64,000 nt of DNA from Variovorax boronicumulans. Lineage in GTDB: Bacteria > Pseudomonadota > Gammaproteobacteria > Burkholderiales > Burkholderiaceae_C. The DNA lies in NCBI RefSeq assembly GCF_029892485.1, contig NZ_JARXVG010000001.1, forward strand, positions 868,001 through 932,000, given 5' to 3'. How positions within the stretch are numbered: position 1 is the first letter of the stretch; each line of letters opens with the position of its first letter. The translations under genes and the position numbers were made by a program. Shown here piece by piece: positions 20,070 through 30,012 of this stretch. The notes under the pieces are model-generated. The model did not search any database, was not told where the DNA came from, and saw only the letters and a list, made by a program, of their open reading frames with translations.

Positions 20070-22367
20070 TCAGCCTCCGGTCTTCTCGCTTCGCATCAAC
20101 CGCAGCCCATTCGCCACCACCAAGAGGCTCGCCCCCATGTCCGCGAACACCGCCATCCACATGGTCGCGCTGCCGAACACCGCGAGCACGAAGAACACGC
20201 CCTTGATGCCGAGCGCCAGCGTGATGTTCTGCCACAGCACCGCATGCGCGCGGCGCGAGAGGCGGATGGTCTCGGGGATGCGGCGCAGGTCGTCGTTCAT
20301 GATGACCACGTCGGCGGCTTCCATCGCCGTGTCGGTGCCCGCGCCGCCCATGGCGAAGCCGATGTCGGCCTGCGCCAGCGCCGGTGCGTCGTTGATGCCG
20401 TCGCCGGTCATCGCCACTGCGCCGTAGCGCTCCTGCATGGCCTTGATGGCGCCGAGCTTTTCCTCGGGCAGCAGGTTGCCGCGCACGTCCTCGATGCCGG
20501 CGTGGGCACCGATGGTCCTGGCGGTTGCGGCGTTGTCGCCGGTGAGCATCACGGGCACGACGCCCAGGGCGCGCAGCTCGGCCACCGCGGCTTGCGACGA
20601 TTCCTTGATCGTGTCGGCGACGGCGAAGAGCGCGAGCACCGCCTTACTCGATGCGAGCAGCGTCACAGTGCGACCCGCTTCCTCGTGGCGCTTGAGTTCG
20701 GCTTCGAGCGCCGGCGTGCAGAGGCCCTTCTCTTCGATCAGGCGGTGGTTGCCGAGCATGTAGCTCTGTCCTGCCAGCACAGCCTGCACGCCGCGGCCCG
20801 GCAACGCGGTGAAGTCGCCGACCTCTGCGCGGTCGCCCTTCAGGCCTTCGGCGATGGCCTTGGACACCGGATGGTCCGAACGGCCCGCGATGCTCGCGGC
20901 CATCGCGAACACCGCCGCCTCGTTGCCCGATGCATCGAGCAGCGTCGATTCGACCAGCTTCGGCTTGCCTTCCGTGATGGTGCCCGTCTTGTCGAGCGCC
21001 ACCGCCTTCAGCTTGCGCGCCTCTTCAAGGTAGGTGCCGCCCTTGATCAGGATGCCGCGCCGCGCCGCCGATGCGAGCGCGCTCACCACCGTGACCGGTG
21101 TCGAGATCACCAGCGCGCACGGGCAGGCAATGACCAGCAGCACCAGCGCCTTGTAGAGGGCCTGCAGCCAGGTCCAGTCCATGAACAGGGGCGTGAACAG
21201 CGCGATCGCCAGCGCCAGCACGAACACCGTGGGCGTGTAGACGGCGGCGAATTTGTCGACGAACCGCTGCGTGGGCGCGCGCGTGCCCTGCGCCTCTTCG
21301 ACCGCGTGGATGATGCGCGCGAGCGTGGTGTTGGCCGCCACCGCCGTCACGCGAAACTCCAGCGCGGCCGTCTGGTTGATGGTGCCCGCGAAGACCGGGT
21401 CGCCCACGGTCTTGTCGACCGGGATGCTCTCGCCCGTGACCGGCGCCTGGTCGATGGCGCTCAGGCCCGCGGTCACCACGCCGTCGAGCGGCACGCGCTC
21501 GCCGGGTCGGATGCGGGCGATGGCGTCGAGCGGCACCGCATCGGCCATCACGGTCTGCCAGCTGCCGTCGGGCTGCCTCACCTCGGCCTGCTCGGGCGCG
21601 AGCGCAAGCAGACCCTGGATCGCATTGCGGGCACGGTCCACGGCACGGGCTTCGATCAGTTCGGCAATCGCGTAGAGCGCCATCACCATCGCCGCCTCGG
21701 GCCACTGGCCGATGACGAAGGCGCCGGTCACGGCGACGGCCATCAGCGCGTTGATGTTGAGGCGGCCGCGCACCAGTGCGCCGAAACCCTTCTTGTAGGT
21801 GTCGAGGCCGGCCAGGCCGATGGCTGCGAGCGCGAGCACCATTTCGGCGGCCATGAAGCCCTTGCCCTCGAGGGCCAGGAAAGAGATCGACTCGGCCGCG
21901 ATCGCCAGCACCAGCGCGGCGACGAGTCGCGCGAGGCCGGTGCTCATTCCCGCGATACGCGCAGGGGCGGCCGGGGCGGCCGTGTCTCCGACAGGCTCGG
22001 GCTTGAAGCCTGCCTTGCGGATCGCATCGAGCGCCTGGGGCAGCGCGCCATCGTCGGCCGTGATGGCCATGGTGCGCTCGCGGAGGCGAAAGCGCAGCCC
22101 CTGGATGCCGGCAACCGGCTCGAGCGCGCGCCGGATTTCGGATTCTTCGACCGCACAGTCCATCGTGGGAATGCGAAAGAGCAAGGCGCCCTTGGGGATG
22201 TCGGCGGTGTCCACGGCAGGCGACGAACCGCAGACCGGGCTGCCGCAGCAGCTTGTTTCGGCATGGGCATGCGCGTGGCCATGCGAGCGGTCGTGACCAT
22301 GGTCGTGGTCTTGATCAAGGGCTGGTGTCACCGGCTTCAGGGCGTTCTGGTTCGTCATGAAGTCCAT
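20070..22367 (-). CDS. zntA: Zn/Cd/Pb-exporting P1B-type ATPase
   Basis: This is an ATP-driven inner-membrane exporter of Zn, Cd or Pb, 765 residues long. The N-terminus is a His-rich tail (HDHGHDRSHGHAHAHA) followed by TSCCGSPVCG, then a degenerate heavy-metal domain with MDCAVEE in place of MxCxxC. Catalytic motifs are all present: TGES, the membrane ACPCALVIS (CPC), the phosphorylated DKTGTITEGK, a DHPVSKAI (HP) motif and GDGINDAPALA. It faces the MerR-type cadR gene. The start at 22367 has AGGG 6 nt upstream, but the likely promoter would place the mRNA start near the second ATG (22358). Confidence 0.95.
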   Translation of the reverse strand: MDFMTNQNALKPVTPALDQDHDHGHDRSHGHAHAHAETSCCGSPVCGSSPAVDTADIPKGALLFRIPTMDCAVEESEIRRALEPVAGIQGLRFRLRERTMAITADDGALPQALDAIRKAGFKPEPVGDTAAPAAPARIAGMSTGLARLVAALVLAIAAESISFLALEGKGFMAAEMVLALAAIGLAGLDTYKKGFGALVRGRLNINALMAVAVTGAFVIGQWPEAAMVMALYAIAELIEARAVDRARNAIQGLLALAPEQAEVRQPDGSWQTVMADAVPLDAIARIRPGERVPLDGVVTAGLSAIDQAPVTGESIPVDKTVGDPVFAGTINQTAALEFRVTAVAANTTLARIIHAVEEAQGTRAPTQRFVDKFAAVYTPTVFVLALAIALFTPLFMDWTWLQALYKALVLLVIACPCALVISTPVTVVSALASAARRGILIKGGTYLEEARKLKAVALDKTGTITEGKPKLVESTLLDASGNEAAVFAMAASIAGRSDHPVSKAIAEGLKGDRAEVGDFTALPGRGVQAVLAGQSYMLGNHRLIEEKGLCTPALEAELKRHEEAGRTVTLLASSKAVLALFAVADTIKESSQAAVAELRALGVVPVMLTGDNAATARTIGAHAGIEDVRGNLLPEEKLGAIKAMQERYGAVAMTGDGINDAPALAQADIGFAMGGAGTDTAMEAADVVIMNDDLRRIPETIRLSRRAHAVLWQNITLALGIKGVFFVLAVFGSATMWMAVFADMGASLLVVANGLRLMRSEKTGG

Positions 22368-22396
22368 TGGAAACCCTGAAGCAGGTGTAGAGTCAA
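22366..22396 (-). promoter_or_regulatory. MerR-type promoter/operator of the Zn/Cd ATPase gene
   Basis: The minus strand has -35 TTGACT (22396-22391) and a -10-like TCCAAT (22371-22366) with a 19-bp spacer, the over-long spacing used by MerR activators. The imperfect 21-bp dyad at 22373-22393 (ACTCTAC and CAGGGT arms) fills the spacer, as in CadR/PbrR sites. Transcription would begin around 22358-22360. Confidence 0.65.
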
Positions 22397-22430
22397 ACGC
22401 AGAATTCCTTCACTTCGGATTTGCCGCATC

Positions 22431-22904
22431 ATGAAAATCGGTGAACTGGCCAAGGCCGCGAACACGCCGGTCGAAACCATCCGGTACTACGAGCGTGAGC
22501 AGCTGCTGCCCGAGCCCGCGCGCACCGATGGCAATTACCGCATCTATGACGACGAGCACGCCCAGCGCCTGGGCTTCATCCGGCGCTGCCGCTCGCTGGA
22601 CATGACGCTCGACGAAATCCGCAGCCTGCTGAAATTCCGCGACGCGCCGCAGGACGACTGCGGCCAGGTCAACCAGCTGCTGGACGACCACATCGGCCAC
22701 GTGGCAGCGCGCATCTCCGAACTGAAGACCCTCGAGAAGCAATTGAAGGCGCTGCGCCTGCAGTGCGGCGGGCCCGAGTCCGCGAACGCCTGCGGCATTC
22801 TTCAGGAACTGGACACCGCCACGCTCGCACCCGAGGCCTTCGGGCAGCACGCGGGGCATGTGCATGGCTCGCTGCACAACACGGCGGGAAAGCGGTCCGG
22901 TTGA
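22431..22904 (+). CDS. cadR: Cd/Pb-responsive MerR-family regulator (CadR/PbrR type)
   Basis: This 157-residue activator senses Cd, Pb or Zn and twists the divergent ATPase promoter. The N-terminus MKIGELAKAANTPVETIRYY is the MerR helix-turn-helix. The metal ligands expected for CadR/PbrR are present: Cys77, Cys112 and a cysteine at 121 in the metal loop. The C-terminus carries a His tail (HAGHVHGSLH) like that of Pseudomonas CadR. The 63-bp gap to the ATPase gene holds the shared control site. Confidence 0.93.
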   Translation: MKIGELAKAANTPVETIRYYEREQLLPEPARTDGNYRIYDDEHAQRLGFIRRCRSLDMTLDEIRSLLKFRDAPQDDCGQVNQLLDDHIGHVAARISELKTLEKQLKALRLQCGGPESANACGILQELDTATLAPEAFGQHAGHVHGSLHNTAGKRSG

Positions 22905-22969
22905 GGGGTGAATCCAGGGCGACGCTTCCCACATCGCCCCGGTGCTCAAAAGCGGCGGAATCGCGCCGC

Positions 22970-23839
22970 CTACGATGCGGCAACGGTCTCCTTGACGAAG
23001 TCGGTGTACTTGCGCAGGGGGCGCCCGAGGATGGCCTGCAGGCGATCCGCCGCGCCTTCCGCGCCGTGCATGCCGAACTTCTGGATTCCCGCCATCATCA
23101 GGCGCATGTCGTAGGCAAGCCAGGACGGTCCCAATGAGGCCATCTGTGCCTCGAAGGCCGCCACGTCATCGCCGCCGTAAGTCACTTCGCGACCGAGCGC
23201 GGCACTCCAGGCCTTGGCCACCGACTCTCCAGTCAACAGCTCGGGCCCGACCAGCTCGAGCATCACGCGCGGCAACGGTGCGGGCGCGCGGTCGCGGCGC
23301 AGCAGTTCGGCGACGGCGACATCCGCGATGTCTCGCGCATCGATCATTGCGACGCCCGACGAGCCGATCGGCATCGGGTAGACGCCGTAGCCCTGGATCA
23401 CCTGCTGGACGGTGCGCTCGTTCTGCATGAAGTAGGCCGGCCGAAGGATGGTCGCGGGAATGTCGAGGCTCTCGATCATTCGCTCGACCGTGTGCTTGCC
23501 GGTGAAGTGCGGCACGTCGGTGAACTTGTCCGCATGGATGACCGACAGGTAGACGATGCGCTCGATGCCGGCCTCGCGCGCCAGGCTCAGCGCAACGAGG
23601 GCCTGGGTCACTTCGTCGGGCGTGACGGCGTTCAGCAGGAACAGCGTGCGCACCGACGAGAGCGCCGCGCGCATCGAAGGCACGTCGGTCAGGTCGCCGA
23701 CGACCTCCTTGACGCCGGCCGGGAAGCTATGCTTTCCGGGCGTGCGGACGAAGGCGCTGACTTCGGCGCCGGCACTGGCCAGGCCTTGGACGACGAGGGA
23801 GCCGATGGTGCCGGTGGCACCGGTGATGAGAATGCTCAT
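22970..23839 (-). CDS. NmrA/TMR-like NAD(P)H-binding protein
   Basis: This 289-residue protein begins MSILITGATGTIGSLVVQGL with the GATGxxG nucleotide loop. It continues with GDLTDVPSMRAAL and LRPAYFMQN, as in NAD(P)H:quinone reductase (YtfG/QOR2)-like members of the atypical SDR group. The start at 23839 was chosen because the Rossmann fold begins there; a longer frame upstream overlaps unrelated sequence. It is 59 bp behind the quinone oxidoreductase-like gene and probably co-transcribed with it, both divergent from a LysR gene. Confidence 0.9.
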   Translation of the reverse strand: MSILITGATGTIGSLVVQGLASAGAEVSAFVRTPGKHSFPAGVKEVVGDLTDVPSMRAALSSVRTLFLLNAVTPDEVTQALVALSLAREAGIERIVYLSVIHADKFTDVPHFTGKHTVERMIESLDIPATILRPAYFMQNERTVQQVIQGYGVYPMPIGSSGVAMIDARDIADVAVAELLRRDRAPAPLPRVMLELVGPELLTGESVAKAWSAALGREVTYGGDDVAAFEAQMASLGPSWLAYDMRLMMAGIQKFGMHGAEGAADRLQAILGRPLRKYTDFVKETVAAS

Positions 23840-23898
23840 GGAAATCTCCAGGTGGTTGAAAGAAACGGGTTGAAGGGGGAAAGAGGTAGCGAGGTCGA

Positions 23899-24837
23899 TC
23901 AGCGCGAGAAGTCGGCAACGACCTTGCCGATGCGCGGGTCGGTGCGATTGCGTTCGATGGCCGCGGGGATGTCGTCGAAGCCCACGACTTCGTCGAGCTT
24001 CGAGATCAGCGTGCCTTGGGCGATCTCCGCCGCGAGCCGCTCCAGAAGCGCGGTGTCCGGCTGGTTCATGAACCACAGTCCGCGCCGGCCGGCGGGCGTG
24101 CGTGCAAGGATGTCCGGCGAGGACGTGCCGACGATCGCGCCGTCTTTCTTCAACACCTGCCACGAGCGATCGAGCACTTCGCCGCCGACGTAGTCGAGCA
24201 CCAGGTCGATGTCGGTCGCGACCGATTCGAAGCGTTCGGTGCGGTAGTCGATGACGTGGTCCGCGCCCAGGCTGCGCACGTACTCGACGTGCGCGGTCGA
24301 CGCCGTTGCGAAGACTTCGGCGCCCGCCTGCTTGGCGTACTGCACCGCATAGCCGCCCAGCCCGCCCGCCGCGCCGTGAATCAGGATTCGCTGGCCGGCG
24401 GCAATGGGACCTGCGTGATGCAGGCTTTGCCAGGCTGCCACGGACGCCACCGGGATGGCGGCCGCATGCACGTCGTCCAGGCCTTGCGGCGTGCGCACGA
24501 GCTTGGCTTCGTCGACCGCCACGAACTCGGCATAGGCACCCAGGGCGCCGAGCGGACCCATGACGCGGTCGCCGATGCGAAAACGCGAGGCCTCAGCGCC
24601 AAGGGCTTCGACAACCCCTGCAAGCTCGATGCCCAGCACAGCGGGCAGTTGAAGCGGGAAAGCGTCTTTGACGAAGCCTTCACGAACCTTCCAGTCGATG
24701 CCGTTCACGCCGGCGGCCCGGACGCGGACCAGGACCTGGCCCTGCCCCGCCGTGGGCCTCGCGATCTCGGCGACCTCGGCAGCGGCAGCACCGCCATAGG
24801 TCCGGATCAGTACAGCGCGTTGAGTGATGGTGGTCAT
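23899..24837 (-). CDS. Zinc-independent NADP-dependent alcohol dehydrogenase / quinone oxidoreductase
   Basis: This is a 312-residue medium-chain reductase of the quinone oxidoreductase class. GroES-like N-domain elements are visible: RVRAAGVNGIDWKVREG and VLGIELAGVVEALG. The Rossmann loop ILIHGAAGGLGGYAVQYAKQAGAEV is centred near residue 152. Zinc ligands of true alcohol dehydrogenases are absent. The ATG at 24837 gives MTTITQRAVLI. It faces the LysR regulator over 107 bp, a usual target arrangement. Confidence 0.9.
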   Translation of the reverse strand: MTTITQRAVLIRTYGGAAAAEVAEIARPTAGQGQVLVRVRAAGVNGIDWKVREGFVKDAFPLQLPAVLGIELAGVVEALGAEASRFRIGDRVMGPLGALGAYAEFVAVDEAKLVRTPQGLDDVHAAAIPVASVAAWQSLHHAGPIAAGQRILIHGAAGGLGGYAVQYAKQAGAEVFATASTAHVEYVRSLGADHVIDYRTERFESVATDIDLVLDYVGGEVLDRSWQVLKKDGAIVGTSSPDILARTPAGRRGLWFMNQPDTALLERLAAEIAQGTLISKLDEVVGFDDIPAAIERNRTDPRIGKVVADFSR

Positions 24838-24944
24838 TTCAGTTTCTCCAGTTGAGTTGAGTTGCGATGGGGAGAAGATAAGTCGTTGCATTGGCAAAAC
24901 AAAGACCCGAAAATGAAGACACCTCGTTTCAAATACGGAACACC

Positions 24945-25820
24945 ATGGACCTGAACGCACTGAGCGACTTCGCACTCGTCGCAATGAACGGCGGCCTCGG
25001 CAAGGCAAGCCGCGCGAGCGGCAGATCGAAGGCGACGCTGTCCCGGCGCATCGCCGACCTGGAAGAGCAACTCGGCGTGCGCCTCATCGAGCGCAGCGCC
25101 CGCGGGCTCAAGCTCACGGAAGCCGGGCAGATGCTGATGGACCGCACCGAAGGGCCGATGCACGAAGTGGCAGACGCCATGACGTCGGCGCGCGAGGGCT
25201 TGTCGGTGCCGCGCGGGCGCTTGCGCATTGCTTCGCCGGTGCTTTTCTCGCAGCTCGCGATGGGCCGCATCTCCGCCGAGTTCTACGCGGCTTACCCGGA
25301 GGTCAGCTGCGAAGTGGTGGCGGACGATCGCCTGGTCGACCTTGTCGAGGAGCAGTTCGATGCCGCGATCCGGATCAACCCGGCCCCGGACAGCAGCCTC
25401 GTGGGCCGGTGCTTCGCCAAGGACCGGCTGGTGGTCGTGGCCGCGCCCTCTGTGCCCATGCCGAAGCCAGGCAAGGTCAGCCCGGTCCCCGCCATCGTTT
25501 CAACGAGCTTTCAAGCCGGGAATTGGACGCTCGACGAGGGACGCCTGGTCCTGGAGCCGATCCCGCGGCTGAGACTTTCTTCGTTCCTGATGGTTCGCGA
25601 CGCTGCGATCGCCGGCGCCGGCGCTGCCCTGATGCCGCAGTCCATCGCGTGGAACCAATTGACGCGCGGAGAACTGGTCCAGTGGGGCATGGTTTCAGGT
25701 GTGGAGGTCGCGCTCTGGATCCTGCACACATCGAGGCGATTGCCTGCGCCTAAAGTCAGGGCGTTCGTCGACTTCATGTGCGCGCAATATCCGCAGGGCT
25801 CTCTCGTGCTGAACGGCTAG
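24945..25820 (+). CDS. LysR family transcriptional regulator
   Basis: This 291-residue regulator has an N-terminal winged helix-turn-helix (residues 1-60; SDFALVAMNGGLGKASRASG, SKATLSRRIADLEEQLGVRL) and a LysR substrate-binding domain (residues 90-290). The second residue pair MDLNAL marks the AaeR/DsdC-type subgroup that lacks a long lead. It is divergent from the two reductase genes, so it probably controls them. The effector is unknown. Confidence 0.92.
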   Translation: MDLNALSDFALVAMNGGLGKASRASGRSKATLSRRIADLEEQLGVRLIERSARGLKLTEAGQMLMDRTEGPMHEVADAMTSAREGLSVPRGRLRIASPVLFSQLAMGRISAEFYAAYPEVSCEVVADDRLVDLVEEQFDAAIRINPAPDSSLVGRCFAKDRLVVVAAPSVPMPKPGKVSPVPAIVSTSFQAGNWTLDEGRLVLEPIPRLRLSSFLMVRDAAIAGAGAALMPQSIAWNQLTRGELVQWGMVSGVEVALWILHTSRRLPAPKVRAFVDFMCAQYPQGSLVLNG

Positions 25821-25859
25821 AAGAAAGTAGGTTGCACTTGCGAACGGCCGGCTGCTGGA

Positions 25860-27101
25860 CTACCGGGCCACTCCCCGCCCCTTGCCACCCGCACGCGGAT
25901 GCCGCGGAATCCAGTACCCCAGCATCCCCGCCGCAGCAAAGGCGATCAGCCCGGTCACCGCGATCCCCGCAGCAAGCGACAGCCCACCCGCCAACAGAGA
26001 CAGCAATGCCGGCCCGCATGAAGAGCCGATATCGGACATCAAACGCCATATGCCGAGGAAGTGCGCGCGCCCGTGACGCGGCGAGTGGTCGGCGCCCAAG
26101 GTCATGATCATTCCCGAGCCGATGCCGTTGCCGAAGCCGATCGCCAGCGAAGCGATCAACAGCGTCACGACGCCGGACGTGAGAGGCATCAGCAGCATCG
26201 CCAGCCCCATGATCAGCATCGACGGCACCGCGACCCAGCGCCTGCCCTTCCGGTCCATCACCTTGCCGGCCGGATAGAACACCAGCATGTCGATGCCGCC
26301 CGCCAGGCCATAGATCAGCGAGGCCACCGAGGGCGCCAGCATCAGGTGGTCGGCCCACAGCGGGATCACGGCCTGGCGCGAAGCGCGCACCGCGCTGACC
26401 AGCACCACGCCGATGCCGAGCGTGAGGAACACACGGCGGTGATCCCTCAGCGTCGAGACGATGGAGGTCGAGGCGGGCGCCGCCTGCCCGGCCGGGACCG
26501 GCGGCGCCTCCAGGTCGGGGATGCGCGCGCCGATGGCCGCGGCCGCCATCACCGCCACAATGCCGACCACATAGGCGGCCCACAGTCCGAACGCATGCAC
26601 GCCCGCAGCCGCGAGGAAAGGCCCCGCGAACATGCCGATGCGCATGACGCCGCCCAGCGTCGACAGCGCCCGCGCGCGGTATTCGATGGGCACCGCCTCG
26701 GTCATGTAGCTCTGGCGCGCGAGGTTGTAGACCGCCTGCGACATGCCCACCATGAAGCAGCCCGTGGCGAACAGGCCCAGGTGCGAGGTCAGCACGCACA
26801 GGAGCATGCCAAGGCCGCTCCACACGCCCGCCGCGACGATGGCCCAGCGCTCGCCCCAGCGCATGGTGATCATCGAGGCCGGGATGTTGTTGAACAGCGA
26901 GCCGATGCCGATCATCGCGATCACCAGCGCGGCCATGGGCACGGAAGCGCCCAGGTCGCGCGCGGTCAGCGGCACGATCGGCAGGATGGCGCCCTCGCCC
27001 AATCCGAACAGCAGCGAGGGTGCGAAGGCCGGGATGGCGATGCGCCACAGGGAAAACGGAGGCGTGGAGGACGAGGCCGAAACGGCGGGCGGGGATGACA
27101 T
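25860..27101 (-). CDS. MFS transporter
   Basis: This 413-residue inner-membrane protein has about 12 helices. The motif NNIPASMITMRWGERWAIV covers the TM2-TM3 loop, and VFYPAGKVMDRKGRRWV covers the matching loop in the second half. I place the start at 27101 (MSSPPAVSAS). The longer frame to 27281 adds a basic, non-membrane stretch with no ribosome site. It lies 121 bp downstream of cysE on the same strand and converges with the LysR gene. The substrate is unknown. Confidence 0.86.
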   Translation of the reverse strand: MSSPPAVSASSSTPPFSLWRIAIPAFAPSLLFGLGEGAILPIVPLTARDLGASVPMAALVIAMIGIGSLFNNIPASMITMRWGERWAIVAAGVWSGLGMLLCVLTSHLGLFATGCFMVGMSQAVYNLARQSYMTEAVPIEYRARALSTLGGVMRIGMFAGPFLAAAGVHAFGLWAAYVVGIVAVMAAAAIGARIPDLEAPPVPAGQAAPASTSIVSTLRDHRRVFLTLGIGVVLVSAVRASRQAVIPLWADHLMLAPSVASLIYGLAGGIDMLVFYPAGKVMDRKGRRWVAVPSMLIMGLAMLLMPLTSGVVTLLIASLAIGFGNGIGSGMIMTLGADHSPRHGRAHFLGIWRLMSDIGSSCGPALLSLLAGGLSLAAGIAVTGLIAFAAAGMLGYWIPRHPRAGGKGRGVAR

Positions 27102-27222
27102 GGAAGAGAGGCCGGTTTCCTGCCACCGCGCGCCGGGTGGGCCAAGGCGCCGCGATTGTCTCGCCGATGCCCGACCTCTGCAGGCACTCGGGAACAGGGC
27201 GATCGAGCGCGAGACGCGGGCT

Positions 27223-27996
27223 CTACTTGCCCACGAGCTGCGTGAGCTTCTCCGCCTCGAAGCACTCGTCGCGCGCCGCATCCCCGGGCACGCAGTCCTT
27301 CGTTCCGGGGTGTGCGGACAGCTTCTCGATCGCCTGCCACAGCAGCGCGATCTGGTGCTCCTGGCCCGAGGCGTTGTCGATCAGCCCGCGCATGGCCTGG
27401 CTCAGCGGATCGTCGTTCTGCGTCACGCCGTAGGCGGAAAAGCCCATGCGCGAGGCGGCCTCCTCGCGCCGCGCGGCCGAGGCGGCCTCGATGACGCGCG
27501 CCGGATTGCCGACCGCCGTGGCGCCGGCAGGCACCGGCTTGGTGACCACCGCACCGGAGCCGACGCGGGCGCCCGCCCCCACCGTGAAGCCGCCCAGGAT
27601 CGACGCATTGGCGCCCACGATCACGCCGTTGCCCAGCGTCGGATGGCGCTTGGCGCCCTTGGCCAGCGAAGTGCCGCCCAGCGTCACGCCCTGGTAGATG
27701 GTGACGTTGTCATGGATCTCCGCCATCTCGCCGATGACGACGCCCATGCCGTGGTCGATGAAAAGCCCCTGGCCGATCGTCGCGCCCGGATGGATCTCGA
27801 TGCCGGTGATCCAGCGTGCGAACTGCGAGATGAAGCGCCCGCCCCACTTGAAACCGTGCGTCCAACATGCATGCGCCCAACGATGCAGCACCACGGCATG
27901 GAAGCCGGGGTAGAGCGTCATCACTTCCCAGGCGCTGCGGGCGGCCGGGTCGCGTTCGAGGATGCACCGGATGTCGGCGCGCAGTCGAGAGAACAT
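27223..27996 (-). CDS. cysE: Serine O-acetyltransferase CysE
   Basis: CysE makes O-acetylserine from serine and acetyl-CoA, the first committed step of cysteine synthesis. The 257-residue protein has an N-terminal helical domain, then left-handed beta-helix hexapeptide repeats ([41 protein letters not shown] and [16 protein letters not shown]). His and Asp of the HPGA and FIDHG motifs form the active site. The C-terminal 60 residues after VIEAA are longer than in the short NifP-type forms. It follows trmJ on the same strand but has its own promoter-like sequence. Confidence 0.95.
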   Translation of the reverse strand: MFSRLRADIRCILERDPAARSAWEVMTLYPGFHAVVLHRWAHACWTHGFKWGGRFISQFARWITGIEIHPGATIGQGLFIDHGMGVVIGEMAEIHDNVTIYQGVTLGGTSLAKGAKRHPTLGNGVIVGANASILGGFTVGAGARVGSGAVVTKPVPAGATAVGNPARVIEAASAARREEAASRMGFSAYGVTQNDDPLSQAMRGLIDNASGQEHQIALLWQAIEKLSAHPGTKDCVPGDAARDECFEAEKLTQLVGK

Positions 27997-28012
27997 CGCT
28001 GCCTTTGTTGTC

Positions 28013-28041
28013 GTTATATCGATAGGGCCGGGCAGTCTAAA
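28013..28041 (-). promoter_or_regulatory. Candidate cysE promoter
   Basis: On the minus strand, -35 TTTAGA (28041-28036), a 17-bp spacer and -10 TATAAC (28018-28013) lie just upstream of cysE. They are followed by an AAAGG ribosome site. The spacer also holds half of a CCGGGC/GCCCGG hairpin (28028-28047) that may mark the end of trmJ transcription. Confidence 0.45.
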
Positions 28042-28073
28042 GCCCGGTGTCTTCGCGTACTTCCGATGGGGTC

Positions 28074-28814
28074 TTAGCTCCCGGAGCCGCCCCTGGGAGC
28101 CCGGGCCGCATCGGTCATGGCCTTGGCGATGCCGCGCAGGATGTGGATTTCCTCGGGCGTGGGCTGGGCCCGGTTGAACAGCTGCTGCAGCCGCGGCATG
28201 AGCTTCTTGGGCGCGGCCGGGTCGAGAAAACCGATGTCCACCAGCGAGCGCTCCCAGTGGTCGAGCATGCCCGCCACCGCCTGCGCATCGGCCGCCTGCG
28301 CCGGCGCCGTGGCGTCGCGCACTTCATAACCGCCCAGTGCCAGGCGCCATTCGTAGGCCACCACCTGGATGGCCGCGCCCAGGTTCAGCGAGCCGAATTT
28401 CGGGTCGGTGGGGATGCTCAGCGCCACGTTGCAGCGGTAGACGTCTTCATTGCGCATGCCGAAACGCTCGGAGCCGAACAGGAAGGCCACGTGCTGGTCG
28501 CCCTGCTTGCGCAGCGGCTCCAGGTGCTCGCGCGGCGTGCGGGTGGGCGGGCCGAAGTCGCGCGGGATCATGGCGGTGGCGCACAGATGGGTCACCCCGT
28601 CGAGCGCTTCGTCCAGCGTCTCGACGATGCGGGCGTTGGTCAGCACGTCCAAGGCGCCGCTCGCGCGCTGGATGGTTTCTTCCCGCCGCAGCACATTGGC
28701 CCAGCGCGGCGCCACCAGCACGAGGTCGTCGAAACCCATGGTTTTCATGGCGCGGGCGGCGGCGCCCACATTGCCGGCGTGGCTGGTCTGGATCAGGATG
28801 AAACGGGTGCGCAT
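28074..28814 (-). CDS. trmJ: tRNA (cytidine/uridine-2'-O-)-methyltransferase TrmJ
   Basis: TrmJ methylates the ribose at tRNA position 32 using S-adenosylmethionine. The 246-residue protein starts [27 protein letters not shown] with the SPOUT catalytic Arg/Asn region. It has [16 protein letters not shown] near residue 125 and the trefoil-knot loop [16 protein letters not shown] near 155. The C-terminal helical part ([12 protein letters not shown]) fits TrmJ. It is divergent from suhB and upstream of cysE, an order common in Betaproteobacteria. Confidence 0.93.
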   Translation of the reverse strand: MRTRFILIQTSHAGNVGAAARAMKTMGFDDLVLVAPRWANVLRREETIQRASGALDVLTNARIVETLDEALDGVTHLCATAMIPRDFGPPTRTPREHLEPLRKQGDQHVAFLFGSERFGMRNEDVYRCNVALSIPTDPKFGSLNLGAAIQVVAYEWRLALGGYEVRDATAPAQAADAQAVAGMLDHWERSLVDIGFLDPAAPKKLMPRLQQLFNRAQPTPEEIHILRGIAKAMTDAARAPRGGSGS

Positions 28815-28947
28815 GGCTGGGTTTGGAGACACTAACGGGCGGAGCCGGTAAAATGCCCGATTCTCGCCGCCCGCATCGCCGGGCCGCAGGGTCGCCAAGA
28901 GATCGCATCCTGGGGACCACTCCCACCCGTTCTTCTCACAATCCAGA

Positions 28948-30012
28948 ATGTCGTCCCCCAACCTGCATCCCATGCTCAATGTGGCCGTCAAGGCCGCACG
29001 CGCCGCCGGCGCCATCATCAACCGCGCCGCCCTCGACGTCGAATCGGTGCGCATCTCGCAAAAGCAGGTCAACGACTTCGTCACCGAAGTCGATCACGCC
29101 AGCGAGAAGGTCATCATCGAAACGCTGCTTGGCGCATACCCGGGGCACGGCATCCTGGCCGAGGAATCGGGCACCGAATACGGTGCAAAGGATTCCGACT
29201 ACGTCTGGATCATCGATCCGCTCGACGGCACCACCAATTTCATCCACGGCTTCCCCGTCTATTGCGTGTCCATCGCTTTGGCGGTGCGCGGCAAGGTCGA
29301 GCAGGCGGTCATCTATGACCCGAGCCGCAACGACCTCTTCACCGCCACCAAGGGCCGCGGCGCCTACATGAACGACCGGCGCATCCGCGTCTCCAAGCGC
29401 ACCAAGTTGAGCGAATGCCTGGTGTCCACTGGCTTTCCGTTCCGCAGCGGCGACAACTTCAAGCAGTACCTGGCCATCATGGCGGACATGATGCCCCGCA
29501 TGGCGGGCCTGCGCCGCCCCGGCGCCGCTGCGCTCGACCTGGCCTACGTGGCCGCCGGCTTCACCGACGCCTTCTTCGAGACCGGCCTCAACCCTTGGGA
29601 CGTGGCCGCGGGATCGCTCCTGGTCACCGAGGCCGGCGGCCTGGTCGGCAACTTCACGGGCGAGCCCGACTTCCTTGAACAGCGCGAATGCCTGGCCGGT
29701 GCGCCGCGCATCTACGGCCAGATCGTGCCGCTGCTCGCCAAGTACTCCAAGTTCGCCAACGTGGACGACAAGCTGCGCGCCAGCGACCGCGTGCGCGCCG
29801 TGTCGGCCTCGACGAAGTCGAACGCCGACGACGCCTCGGTCGACCTCTACGCCCGCAGCACCGTGGTTGACTTCGCCGACGAAGCCGCGGAATCGGCCAA
29901 TGGCGAAGCGCCCGCAGTCGCCGCCAAGCCGGCACCGCGCAAGCTCACGCGCATCCGCCGCGATGCCCCTGCCGCCGGTAGCCCCTCCGAGGGCGACGCT
30001 TCCGCCAAGTGA
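28948..30012 (+). CDS. suhB: Inositol monophosphatase family protein SuhB
   Basis: SuhB is a Mg-dependent phosphatase that also works with the Nus factors in rRNA transcription. The catalytic core is present: [13 protein letters not shown] at about residue 73, the metal-binding [15 protein letters not shown] near 88-102 and NPWDVAAG near 213. It has 354 residues, about 85 more than E. coli SuhB. The extra part is a low-complexity Ala/Ser/Lys-rich tail. Its stop overlaps the next start in TGATG, so the FUSC gene is coupled to it. Confidence 0.95.
   Translation: MSSPNLHPMLNVAVKAARAAGAIINRAALDVESVRISQKQVNDFVTEVDHASEKVIIETLLGAYPGHGILAEESGTEYGAKDSDYVWIIDPLDGTTNFIHGFPVYCVSIALAVRGKVEQAVIYDPSRNDLFTATKGRGAYMNDRRIRVSKRTKLSECLVSTGFPFRSGDNFKQYLAIMADMMPRMAGLRRPGAAALDLAYVAAGFTDAFFETGLNPWDVAAGSLLVTEAGGLVGNFTGEPDFLEQRECLAGAPRIYGQIVPLLAKYSKFANVDDKLRASDRVRAVSASTKSNADDASVDLYARSTVVDFADEAAESANGEAPAVAAKPAPRKLTRIRRDAPAAGSPSEGDASAK

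Noticed and set aside
22952..22969. GCGGCG-N6-CGCCGC hairpin between cadR and the NmrA gene
   Set aside because: Possible terminator stem between converging genes but without a T-run, and built only from simple GC repeats.
28028..28047. CCGGGC/GCCCGG hairpin downstream of trmJ as terminator
   Set aside because: No T-tract follows on the minus strand; it overlaps the better supported cysE promoter.
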